Shown: in pieces, positions 6,831 through 13,761 of the stretch
Position numbering within the stretch: the first letter of the stretch is position 1
Layout of the letters: each line of letters starts with the position of its first letter
Origin: an uncultured Clostridium sp.
Lineage (GTDB): Bacteria > Bacillota > Clostridia > Clostridiales > Clostridiaceae
Direction: 5' to 3'
Length of the DNA stretch: 37,405 nucleotides
NCBI GenBank assembly: GCA_900540255.1
Contig: UQFE01000023.1
Span: 1-37,405 of the forward strand
The notes under the pieces: model-generated
What the model saw: the letters and a program-made list of their open reading frames with translations, nothing else
Told to the model about the DNA's origin: nothing
The model's database searches: none
Made by a program: the position numbers and the translations under genes

Positions 6831-6866
6831 GTGTAAATTAATATAAATATATTTTTTAACTCTTTA

Positions 6867-6881
6867 TTATTACTTATGGTA
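6867..6881 (-). repeat. half att-like scar
   Basis: The minus strand reads TACCATAAGTAATAA, resembling the rlmH end TACCATAAGTAAATG without its flanks. It is the counterpart of the copy at 3764-3778. Confidence 0.45.
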
Positions 6882-6901
6882 GTATATTTTCAATTACAAA
6901 A

Positions 6902-6938
6902 ATAGCCTTAGGCAAGTTATACCAATACCTAAAGCTAT
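6902..6938 (-). terminator. hairpin next to att2
   Basis: Arms ATAGCCTTAGG and CCTAAAGCTAT (one mismatch) are followed by T residues on the minus strand. It is homologous to the hairpin at 3797-3833. Confidence 0.65.
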
Positions 6939-6993
6939 AAACCTCACTTACTTGTGATACGGTTCTCAGTATAACAGATAAGCGAGGTTTTTT
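6939..6993. repeat. SCC-like att site 2 (E2/E3 junction)
   Basis: The minus-strand core GAACCGTATCACAAGTAAGT is followed by GAGGTTT, identical to att1 through these bases. The inverted arm AAGCGAGGTTTTTT (6980-6993) pairs with AAACCTCACTT as an element-end repeat. Confidence 0.82.
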
Positions 6994-7031
6994 AATTTAA
7001 CTTATTTATCATATCATTATACATATCATTT

Positions 7032-7499
7032 CTAGCTACAAATATCTTCAATCATATCTGCCACTTCATTATTAGTAATTACAGTATCTACTTCCTTTAA
7101 ACTATTATAATCAACGTATATATCTTCTTTAAATTTTATAATTGCTATTAATTTACTTATTATTAATCCTATAAATATTATACAAATAGATTCTATTTGT
7201 ATAATAACTAATGCTTTCCATTCATTATAATCTGCTAACTCTCCAAATAATGATAATCCATAACCTATAATTAAAAATATAAATGCTATTCTATTCATAT
7301 AAATATCTTTTGCTTTTTTTCGTAATTTTTCTTTCCTTAAGTACACTCTATTATTATCATCTCTTTCTGCAATATTACTTCCTGGAAAGTATGATTTTAT
7401 TACCTTTTTCTTAGTATTTCCTAAGCTCCATAATAATAATATTAAAGCTCCAGCTATTTGTAATGATATTGACATAGTATAAATATATATAGGCTTCAT
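7032..7499 (-). CDS. hypothetical membrane protein, 155 aa
   Basis: I do not recognise the family. It has an N-terminal transmembrane helix (about residues 5-27), a basic cytoplasmic loop containing SYFPGSNIAERDDNNRVYLR, two more helices (about 66-84 and 93-117) and an acidic C-terminal tail. The chosen ATG follows GGGAG by 9 bases; the GTG seven codons upstream has no site. It lies distal to the chimeric ccr remnant, the usual cargo slot, next to att2. Confidence 0.6.
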   Translation of the reverse strand: MKPIYIYTMSISLQIAGALILLLWSLGNTKKKVIKSYFPGSNIAERDDNNRVYLRKEKLRKKAKDIYMNRIAFIFLIIGYGLSLFGELADYNEWKALVIIQIESICIIFIGLIISKLIAIIKFKEDIYVDYNSLKEVDTVITNNEVADMIEDICS

Positions 7500-7558
7500 C
7501 TTCTTTTTCTCCCTTTTCACTTATATATTTTTTTATTATACTATATACTTTATTAAAA

Positions 7559-7957
7559 TTATATTTCAATATTTAAGTTTAGTGTCTTTATTCCAACATT
7601 TCTTAACATAAAAGAAGAAGGAGTACCCTTTATAGATAATCCTTCTTCTTTACTTATATAATCAACTAAGCTATCATTTATTTTTAGTTTTATTGAATCT
7701 ATTTCTCTTGCTTCATTTATAGTTATCTCTGATATTATCATATGAAGCAATTTCTTATGTTGCTCTCTAGTTGTACTTTCTGTTAGAACTTTACTGAAAT
7801 TCTCTAATATACTCCCACCTAAGTCTAATTCTATATCTCTATCTGCTCCATAGTTTTCATTCAGTACATCTATTGTTGCTTTTATACCTTCAATTACTTC
7901 TGTTGGTATATTATTTACTTCTAGTAATTGACTTTTCTTATAAATCTTCTTCATCAT
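7559..7957 (-). pseudogene. chimeric ORF: SCC core small gene fused to ccr 3' end
   Basis: Residues 1-49 (KSQLLEVNNIPTEVIEGIKA region, then ENYGADRDIELDLGG) are homologous to residues 4-47 of the E1 core protein at 22,835-23,173 (PVEVINNLISTIALLDKNYG then ERDINNDLGG). From SILENFSKVLTES onward it matches the last 80 residues of the recombinase, ending PSSFMLRNVGIKTLNLNIEI. An in-frame deletion of the whole core between the two genes explains this. The fusion is open and has an AGGGAGG site, so it may be translated, but a function is unlikely. Confidence 0.85.
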
Positions 7958-7975
7958 TAATCCTCCCTAAAATAT

Positions 7976-8013
7976 AAAAACTTCTATATGTAATCCAATT
8001 ACACATAGAAGTT
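7976..8013 (-). terminator. hairpin terminator
   Basis: AAACTTCTATATGTAAT pairs with ATTACACATAGAAGTTT with one mismatch, with T-rich sequence following on the minus strand. It separates the 116-aa gene from the chimeric ORF. Confidence 0.75.
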
Positions 8014-8118
8014 TCTTGATAAGTAATATCTTTTATTCAATATATTATTCTTAACTATAATATATATTTATATTTTAGATTTATTTCGTAATACTTTAAA
8101 ATTATTCAATACTTAGTT

Positions 8119-8469
8119 CTATTTAGAAACTTTTTTATTTGTCATAACTATAATCATATTAATTATAAAAATAGTAAAACTCGTAGCTGAAATAAACCAG
8201 AGCCACTTATCCCAATATACCCAATTTAGGGCATTATTATCAGCTAAAACACCTAAAAACATCAGTCCACAAAACATCGCCAAACCGCATATCACATCGA
8301 CAATTAAATCAATAACCATAACTGCTTTATTATCTTTTGATATAGATTTTTTATTAAGATAAAGTGCTTTTAAAAAATTGATAATTATAACAAGGAACAA
8401 TGCTATGTATGTTACAAATATCCATATAAAATAATTCATAACATCGTCCAAAGGTTTAATTTCTATCAT
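8119..8469 (-). CDS. hypothetical membrane protein, 116 aa
   Basis: Three predicted transmembrane helices (about residues 10-33, 48-72, 86-108) with a basic C-terminus (MTNKKVSK). The central WVYWDKWLWF stretch is Trp-rich. I do not recognise a family. It has a GGGGGAAG ribosome site and is a single-gene unit among cargo genes of E2. A membrane immunity protein is one possibility, suggested only by its neighbours. Confidence 0.6.
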   Translation of the reverse strand: MIEIKPLDDVMNYFIWIFVTYIALFLVIIINFLKALYLNKKSISKDNKAVMVIDLIVDVICGLAMFCGLMFLGVLADNNALNWVYWDKWLWFISATSFTIFIINMIIVMTNKKVSK

Positions 8470-8596
8470 CTAACTTCCCCCTTACAATTTAATACATTTA
8501 TATCACGTAATAATACAATCATTCATCAAATATCTTTTATATTGTCATAGCTTATTAACCATAAAATAACAATTTCATTCAACTTCATCTAATAGT

Positions 8597-8610
8597 AAAA
8601 CTGAAATTTA
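8597..8610 (-). repeat. cargo-gene 3' motif, variant
   Basis: Minus-strand TAAATTTCAGTTTT begins at the stop codon of the 144-aa gene and differs by one base from the AAATTCCAGTTT core. Confidence 0.4.
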
Positions 8611-9042
8611 TCGTTCTAATTCTTTCAAGAAAAAACGTAACGACATTACTGTTTTAGATATCTTATATTTACTTTCTAAAGAAACTAATTCAGGATTTTC
8701 CACTAAATCATTAACTTCTTTTTCACTAACTCCTGACATCAATGCAATTGTTTCTGCCGATAGATTATGATATTCTAATAAAACTTGCAAAAATGCTCCA
8801 ATTTTTAAATCGGCATTATTTCTCCCTATAAGCTCGAGCATCATAATTAAATCAGACATCTTACCAAAGTTTTTAGAATTTTCAAATAGCATTTTTTCAT
8901 CTTTGCTTAAAATAACATCTTTTTTTACATCTAATAATTTTGAAAGTGTATCTACATTGAATTTGTATTTTTCAATCAATAGTTGCAATGTTTCCATTAC
9001 ATATTTGGACGTTACCACTTTTAAATCTTTAATTTCTTCCAT
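8608..9042 (-). CDS. hypothetical helix-turn-helix-like protein, 144 aa
   Basis: An all-helical protein. A segment near residues 90-113 (LEYHNLSAETIALMSGVSEK) reads like a helix-turn-helix, and residues 25-45 (KFNVDTLSKLLDVKKDVIL) look like a second, so it may carry two repeats of the same fold. There is no membrane segment. The chosen ATG follows GGGGAG by 7 bases; the upstream TTG has none. Similar small proteins occur beside secreted-toxin loci of Firmicutes, but I cannot name a family. Confidence 0.6.
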   Translation of the reverse strand: MEEIKDLKVVTSKYVMETLQLLIEKYKFNVDTLSKLLDVKKDVILSKDEKMLFENSKNFGKMSDLIMMLELIGRNNADLKIGAFLQVLLEYHNLSAETIALMSGVSEKEVNDLVENPELVSLESKYKISKTVMSLRFFLKELER

Positions 9043-9056
9043 ATTAATTCTCCCCT

Positions 9057-9099
9057 TCAAATTGGAATTTATTAAGTAGTTTAAAAGTCAAACTAGCTC
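9057..9099. repeat. module junction: 3' motif variant plus hairpin H2
   Basis: The minus strand holds AAATTCCAATTTG (about 9057-9069) and the hairpin GAGCTAGTTT / AAACTACTT (9075-9099). It occupies the whole gap between the SUKH-like gene and the 144-aa gene. Confidence 0.5.
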
Positions 9100-9121
9100 A
9101 TTTAAATTTGAAATTCCTCAA

Positions 9122-9586
9122 TCATTTTTTTAAATTAATAAATTTTAATTCTTTTTCAGCTTCTAATTTTGAACCATAAAATATAATTTCATTATATTGT
9201 TCAAGATTATTTTTCCAGTTATCAGTTCTTTCTAAGAAATTCTTAAAATCATTTGCAATTAGAAAACATTTTTTGTTTTTATTTATATAGCATATTGGTG
9301 AATCACCTTCTAAATTTGTTGTTGAACCAATAGTTCCAATTAATCCACCTTCACTATCTGTTGCAAAAACATCTACTTGAGGAACTGTATAAAATGATAA
9401 TTTAGGAATATTATCATCAAAAATAAAATGTATATCATAATCATCAGCATATTGTTGATAATTTTCATTTTTTTCACTTAAACTCATATGATAAACAGTA
9501 GTACCTACTGAAATAACCTCTTTATCTTCTACAAATACACATAAACTCTTCTCTAGTTCTGTTACATCTAAATATACTTTATTCAT
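9122..9586 (-). CDS. SUKH/SMI1-KNR4-like immunity-type protein, 154 aa
   Basis: An acidic soluble protein. The segment VDVFATDSEGGLIGTIGSTT, followed by PICYINKNKKCFLIANDFKN with FLE, resembles the core of SUKH (SMI1/KNR4) domains, which commonly serve as immunity proteins against contact-delivered toxins. No toxin gene adjoins, so it would be an orphan immunity gene. I start it at the internal ATG behind GGATGGG; a TTG seven codons upstream lacks a site. It lies between hairpin modules H3 and H2, as a single-gene unit. Confidence 0.55.
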   Translation of the reverse strand: MNKVYLDVTELEKSLCVFVEDKEVISVGTTVYHMSLSEKNENYQQYADDYDIHFIFDDNIPKLSFYTVPQVDVFATDSEGGLIGTIGSTTNLEGDSPICYINKNKKCFLIANDFKNFLERTDNWKNNLEQYNEIIFYGSKLEAEKELKFINLKK

Positions 9587-9614
9587 TTCCCATCCATAAA
9601 TCCCCAATCCAGTC

Positions 9615-9640
9615 GAGTAGTTAAAAAATCAAACCCCCTC
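9615..9640. repeat. module-start hairpin H3
   Basis: GAGTAGTT pairs with AAACCCCCTC imperfectly in the same pattern as H1 and H2, about 30-55 bases upstream of the SUKH-like gene. Confidence 0.45.
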
Positions 9641-9748
9641 AAATAATAATACATTTATTCATTACTTCATATTTTTATTGTACCATATTATTCTATTTTA
9701 AATAAATATATCAAGTTAGTATTTTACAATAGATTGATTTTTTTACAT

Positions 9749-9787
9749 AAAAACTCTTACCTGTATATTTAAATACAAGTAAGAGTC
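9749..9787. terminator. hairpin near att1
   Basis: ACTCTTAC and GTAAGAGT, with inner GTAT/ATAC pairs, form a stem of about 12 bp. It lies in the 379-base gap 9587-9965, which otherwise holds hairpin H3, att1 and one 3' motif and no gene. Confidence 0.55.
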
Positions 9788-9827
9788 TCAATTCTTATAA
9801 CTACCTTTATCTATTTACAAATTTAGT

Positions 9828-9884
9828 AAAAACCTCACTTACTTGTGATACGGTTCTCCGTATCAGTAGTAAGTGAGGTTTTTT
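9828..9884. repeat. SCC-like att site 1 (E1/E2 junction)
   Basis: The minus-strand core GAACCGTATCACAAGTAAGT is followed by GAGGTTTTTAC, preceded by CGGA as if it were the end of an rlmH gene (Gly-Glu-Pro-Tyr-His-Lys-stop). The arm GTAAGTGAGGTTTTTT (9869-9884) pairs with AAAAACCTCACTTAC, and an inner GATACGG / CCGTATC stem nests inside. The same core ends the rlmH gene at 26,154-26,182. Confidence 0.85.
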
Positions 9885-9895
9885 ATCTATTATAC

Positions 9896-9909
9896 AAACT
9901 GGAATTTGT
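9896..9909 (-). repeat. cargo-gene 3' motif, copy 3
   Basis: Exact minus-strand ACAAATTCCAGTTT, about 55 bases after the phosphotransferase stop and 12 bases from the att1 arm. Confidence 0.6.
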
Positions 9910-9965
9910 TAATCTGCCAAATGCCTTTTTTGCTTACTTAAACCAGTTACGTATTTATCGTCAAG

Positions 9966-10883
9966 TTATAACTGACTACTATTTTTATACTTATCTGTAT
10001 ACCACTTTGGTAGGTACATCTGAAAATCGTCGTAGTCATCAAATGCCATACGACATCTCGCTACCATTCCATTGATTTCTTCTTGCCCAAATTTCTCTGC
10101 CCACTTAATAGAATATAAAGAAGCATGCGCAACATAAACTGCAAGTGTAATCCAAAAATCATCAGGAATTTGGTCATCAAAATAAGCATCTATTTGTCCA
10201 ATACAATACGGAATGCTATTTTCAATTCCAAAACTTTCAAGCTTATAGAATTCTTCATAAGGGTCGCCGATTTCCCAACGATTAAAATCAATCACACCAA
10301 TTGAACCATCATTTGTATAAATAAGATTTCCTGGATGATAATCCCCATGCATATATACAGCTTTCTGTTTCCATATTAGGTCAATGTTTTCCTTTACATA
10401 GTTAATTGCAATCTCATCACCATCAATTCGAACTTGTGACTCCTCATAGCGTGATAACTGTAACAATTTCTTTGTTTTCTTTGTATCTTTTGGTATGTCA
10501 TCTACATCAACCTCTATTGAATGTATTTTCTTTAAAATCTTTCCTGCCTCTCTGCCAAGCTGATACTGTTCGTTTTCTGTCAAGTCAGATAATACTTCTT
10601 CTAAATCTTTGCCTTCAATCCAAGTAAGTAACATATATACATTTTTTCCGTTATTGCAAATTCCGAAATCAATTGGTAAGGACATGGAAAAGCCAAGTTT
10701 TGAATATTTTGCTATAATCTCATATTCTTTTTTCTTTACATTATACTGTTCCACATCGGATATTCTAAGCAATAATAACTTTCCTTCTTTGGTTTTAATC
10801 AAATATTTACTATCACTTGAACACCCCCTTGAGATCTTTTCAATAGTTTCCCAATTACTGCTATTCTTTATATCCTCGAACAT
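9966..10883 (-). CDS. aminoglycoside phosphotransferase-family protein, 305 aa
   Basis: The APH kinase fold is clear: Brenner motif YMHGDYHPGNLIY (catalytic Asp about residue 192) and metal-binding GVIDFNRWEIGDP (Asp about 209), with an N-terminal lobe starting KISRGCSSDSKYLIK. Members phosphorylate aminoglycosides or other small alcohols; sequence alone does not say whether resistance results. The ATG follows GGGAGGTG by 6 bases; a TTG five codons earlier overlaps that site. It is the last gene of E1, behind the ccr tail, with an upstream region like that of the YrvL-like gene in E4. Confidence 0.8.
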   Translation of the reverse strand: MFEDIKNSSNWETIEKISRGCSSDSKYLIKTKEGKLLLLRISDVEQYNVKKKEYEIIAKYSKLGFSMSLPIDFGICNNGKNVYMLLTWIEGKDLEEVLSDLTENEQYQLGREAGKILKKIHSIEVDVDDIPKDTKKTKKLLQLSRYEESQVRIDGDEIAINYVKENIDLIWKQKAVYMHGDYHPGNLIYTNDGSIGVIDFNRWEIGDPYEEFYKLESFGIENSIPYCIGQIDAYFDDQIPDDFWITLAVYVAHASLYSIKWAEKFGQEEINGMVARCRMAFDDYDDFQMYLPKWYTDKYKNSSQL

Positions 10884-10999
10884 TTCTGCACCTCCCAAAA
10901 TTATAATTTATCTGATAAATATAAATACTTTAACATGATAAAATTATACTATTTATTGGTATCATTCTCAATATTGTGTATTTTTATTTAATTTATACT

Positions 11000-11075
11000 T
11001 TATATAGCAATATCTAAATTCAACATACTCACTCCAACATTTCTTAACATAAAAGAAGAAGGAGCATCCTTTATA
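11000..11075 (-). pseudogene. severed 3' end of the E1 ccr gene
   Basis: The minus strand encodes DAPSSFMLRNVGVSMLNLDI then Ala-Ile-stop, the natural end of the recombinase at 14,782-16,467. Removing the transposon and one copy of the 7-bp duplication joins the frame exactly and restores a protein of about 565 aa. The piece has no start of its own. Confidence 0.9.
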
Positions 11076-11102
11076 GCAACGGGTTCCGTTTTAAGGTGCA
11101 AA
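11076..11102 (+). repeat. transposon left terminal inverted repeat
   Basis: 27 bp, matching the right end (14,812-14,838) in inverse at 26 of 27 positions. Confidence 0.92.
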
Positions 11103-11130
11103 AGTTGCTAATCAAGTTAAAATCTCAATC

Positions 11131-11345
11131 AAAATCACATGTGAAATCACATTACGATTCACATGTGATTTTTTTTATTAAATTGTTTATATTGCTTATT
11201 TTAGGGAATAATTATAATATAGAAATGATTGAAAATCACATAGCAAATCACAGGGTAAATCACATATAAAATAAAAAAATAATAGTTTTATTATCTTTGT
11301 GAATAGGTATGTGATTTTATATGTGAATACGTATGTGATTTATAC
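11131..11345. repeat. left subterminal octamer array
   Basis: The 265 bases between the left end and the first gene hold about nine copies of AATCACAT or its complement ATGTGATT, with small variations. The first cluster forms a perfect hairpin, AAATCACATGTG / CACATGTGATTT, with a T tail (11,131-11,174). Four or five more copies lie at 14,755-14,806 beside the right end. They are probable transposase binding sites; the hairpin may block incoming transcription. Confidence 0.7.
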
Positions 11346-11367
11346 CTAAAAGAAAGGAGTTGCGGAG

Positions 11368-11640
11368 GTGAAGTATATAAAACCTAAAAAAGAAAATAAG
11401 AAAAAGGTTTCTTTGGAATTATCAACAAGAACACTTGCTATATTAGAGCATTACTCTAAATACACTCAATATAGCGAAGAAGAAATACTGGATATGTTTT
11501 TATTAAACCTATTAGATGATACTAATTTTATAGAATGGGTTAATAAGCAAAGATACAATAAGAAAATACTTGCTTCATTGTATGATACTATTAGTGATTC
11601 GGAGTTGAAAAATAATGAAACTAAAGAGATTGTCAGATAA
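11368..11640 (+). CDS. transposon accessory protein, ribbon-helix-helix-like, 90 aa
   Basis: A small basic protein. KKVSLELSTRTLAILEHYSK, then YTQYSEEEILDMFLLNLL, has the strand-helix-helix pattern of ribbon-helix-helix DNA binders. The start is GTG behind AAAGGAG (11,354-11,360). The last 26 bases overlap the transposase gene in another frame, implying coupled translation or a frameshift. A role in binding the subterminal repeats or controlling transposase is inferred. Confidence 0.65.
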   Translation: MKYIKPKKENKKKVSLELSTRTLAILEHYSKYTQYSEEEILDMFLLNLLDDTNFIEWVNKQRYNKKILASLYDTISDSELKNNETKEIVR

Positions 11641-13531
11641 AACTGTTAGTAAAGTAAAAGTTATTCCACCTATTACTCAAGAAGAAGTTAATCAGAGGGA
11701 AATAGACTATACCACTTTATCAAAGATGGAGTTTTCGAGAAAATATGGATACCTTCTATATACCCCAGTAGAATTAGTTGTTGATAAAAAATCTTATAAC
11801 ATTCAAACTAACTTTTGTGCTAATCCCTTTTGTAAATGGTATGGTAAAGAGCAATTAAAGTATAAGAATCTAAAGGGGAATCCTTCTCGATATATGATTA
11901 CAGGAAAGAGTTTTAAATCAATAAAGTGTAATGATATTAATGATGATACTATTGATAAACCTGTAATAAGAAGTTATGCGGCTCCTTATTCAAATTGGGC
12001 AATGGCAGAAGAAATTAAAAGGTTAATAGATATTAATACTACAGTTCCTATTGAGCCAGATTATATATTCCATAAAGAAGATTGTTGTGAAAAAGATTTA
12101 AATCCGCTTGATAATCCTGATAGTTTTTATAGACGTGGCAAAAGTTCAAGCAACTCTCAAAAGTATCAGTGCAAATTATGCAAGAAAATTGCAAATGTCT
12201 TACCAGAGCAGAAGGAATGTTTTACTTACTATCAAAAGAAGAATGATATACTACCTCTGTTTATGAAACTAATACTAAGTAGAACTCCTGTAACAAGAAT
12301 ATGTGAAATATTAGATATTGGCAGTAGCACTTACTACAATAAGTTAGAATGGCTATATAGAAGGTGTTTAGAATTTCTTGAGCGATATGAAGATAAGAAA
12401 TTAAAGAATACTCATTTTGATACATTATGGCTTAACACTGATAAATTCACTTATCATCTTAACAATGTTAGAAAAAAGGGACATGGTAAAAATTCTATTT
12501 TAGAAAAAGAGAAACCTTTGTTTCCTACAAGTATTGTAGCGACTACGGATTCGAGAAGTCGATATATATTTAGAGCAGATGTTGCTTTTGACTTCACAAC
12601 CTCCGTAAACGAAGTTAAAAATGACTATATAAAATATAAGGAAGATAAGTTGAATACATATTTGCAAAAGACAAGTAAGTATAAAGTATCTAAAATAACT
12701 AATGATTCTACTTTAAGTGAATTGGAACTTTTTTTAAGAGATTTAGAAGTTAGACAATCGTATGTAGATGGATTTCATGTTAATTCAACATACACTACTT
12801 ATGCACATCATTGGCTAATAAATAAATTATTGAATGTTGATAAATTATTTATAGTTACAGATGAAGATACTGCCTTACTGACTTCTCTTTTGAGGATACA
12901 TAAAGAAGGTATTTCTAAGAATGATACTCATATTTTTACCTGCAAGGTTGATAAAGAATTAGATAAGAATGAGGCATATAAACAATATTTAACTCATAAA
13001 GAAAATATTAAATTATGGCAAGAGGCTAATAATTTAAAAGATGGTTTAGGTAAATCAGCCATAGACCTATTGGCTCATACTATATTTAATAACGATATAT
13101 ATATAACACAAACAATTAACGAAAAAGATTATGTTGTTGGAACTAATGATTCTATCCCCCATCCATTTCCTTATAAGGATGAAGGAAATAGATATATTAA
13201 TTGTGTTACAGATTTATCTAACCTTAATTGTTATGAATTAGCAGAGATAATGTACAGAATAGATTTGAGGTCTATAAACACATTTTTCAATCAAATAAGA
13301 AGAAAGGTGTCTATATTAGAAAGACCATTGTCAGGAGGCAGAGGGGAAGGGAAAAGTTATATATATGCTAACTTCAACCCTAAATATGCTCAATATATGA
13401 TAACTATTCTAAGAACATATTTAAACTTCTGTGAGACACATAAATATAAAGGTGAGGAAGTAACGCCTGCTATGAGGCTTGGGATAGCAAAAAAGAAATA
13501 TAAAATAGAGGATATATTATATTTTAAATAA
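11615..13531 (+). CDS. large DDE transposase, IS1/IS1595-like, 638 aa
   Basis: The N-terminal region has Cys pairs (NFCANPFCKWYG, about residues 66-77; KYQCKLCKK, about 185-193) like the InsA zinc finger, followed by a helix-turn-helix (VTRICEILDIGSSTYYNKL). The catalytic region shows LNTDKF (Asp about 275), FIVTDEDTALL (Asp about 415) and SILERPLSGG (Glu about 567), then the IS1-like ending TPAMRLGIAKKKY. It is far longer than IS1 transposase. It should cut and join the 27-bp ends. The family assignment is by motif only. Confidence 0.75.
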   Translation: MKLKRLSDKTVSKVKVIPPITQEEVNQREIDYTTLSKMEFSRKYGYLLYTPVELVVDKKSYNIQTNFCANPFCKWYGKEQLKYKNLKGNPSRYMITGKSFKSIKCNDINDDTIDKPVIRSYAAPYSNWAMAEEIKRLIDINTTVPIEPDYIFHKEDCCEKDLNPLDNPDSFYRRGKSSSNSQKYQCKLCKKIANVLPEQKECFTYYQKKNDILPLFMKLILSRTPVTRICEILDIGSSTYYNKLEWLYRRCLEFLERYEDKKLKNTHFDTLWLNTDKFTYHLNNVRKKGHGKNSILEKEKPLFPTSIVATTDSRSRYIFRADVAFDFTTSVNEVKNDYIKYKEDKLNTYLQKTSKYKVSKITNDSTLSELELFLRDLEVRQSYVDGFHVNSTYTTYAHHWLINKLLNVDKLFIVTDEDTALLTSLLRIHKEGISKNDTHIFTCKVDKELDKNEAYKQYLTHKENIKLWQEANNLKDGLGKSAIDLLAHTIFNNDIYITQTINEKDYVVGTNDSIPHPFPYKDEGNRYINCVTDLSNLNCYELAEIMYRIDLRSINTFFNQIRRKVSILERPLSGGRGEGKSYIYANFNPKYAQYMITILRTYLNFCETHKYKGEEVTPAMRLGIAKKKYKIEDILYFK

Positions 13532-13685
13532 GTATAATACTAAACATTATAAATTTAGTCTTTGTTTTTAAAATATGCAAATAACTACAACATAAAAAGA
13601 TGTCCAAATGTTATCAAGAGTAAATTTTTAAAAAGATACTAAAAATCAAATCTTTATATATTATATATGTGTAGTATGTAATATT

Positions 13686-13716
13686 AATAAAGTCCAGCAA
13701 ATTGCTGGACTTTATT
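13686..13716. terminator. bidirectional terminator in transposon
   Basis: AATAAAGTCCAGC and GCTGGACTTTATT form a 13-bp perfect stem between the convergent transposase and cargo genes. The rest of 13,532-13,761 shows no gene. Confidence 0.85.
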
Positions 13717-13747
13717 TCGCAATTTAAAATTGTTCGCTAAATCAACT

Positions 13748-13761
13748 CTACAAATTGGAAG
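13748..13761 (-). repeat. cargo-gene 3' motif, variant in transposon
   Basis: Minus-strand CTTCCAATTTGTAGAG directly follows the stop of the transposon's cargo gene. It combines the CCAATTTG core with the GTAGAGTT flank seen after the YciI-like gene. Confidence 0.45.

Larger units (their letters stand above)
3846..6952. mobile_element. SCC-like element E3, ccr-less redox cassette
   Basis: This 3.1-kb segment is bounded by att copies at 3834-3886 and 6939-6993. It contains only ohrR, two glutathione peroxidase genes, a thioredoxin and a thioredoxin reductase, all on the minus strand. There is no recombinase or helicase, so its movement would need Ccr in trans. It shares its rlmH-proximal end (att, hairpin, half-att) with E4. 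Confidence 0.7.
6952..9844. mobile_element. SCC-like element E2, deletion derivative
   Basis: This 2.9-kb segment between att2 and att1 keeps of the SCC core only a chimeric ORF (7559-7957) that fuses a core small gene to the ccr 3' end. The rest is four small cargo genes: two membrane proteins, one helix-rich protein and one SUKH-like protein. Its proximal end (GAGGTTTTTACTAAATTTG) resembles that of E1. Confidence 0.65.

Noticed and set aside
9966..10883. Phosphotransferase gene as part of the transposon
   Set aside because: It lies outside the 27-bp inverted ends and beyond the severed ccr tail, so it is cargo of E1.
11131..11345. Octamer array as a CRISPR array
   Set aside because: Units are only 8 bases, occur in both orientations at irregular spacing, and no cas gene is present.
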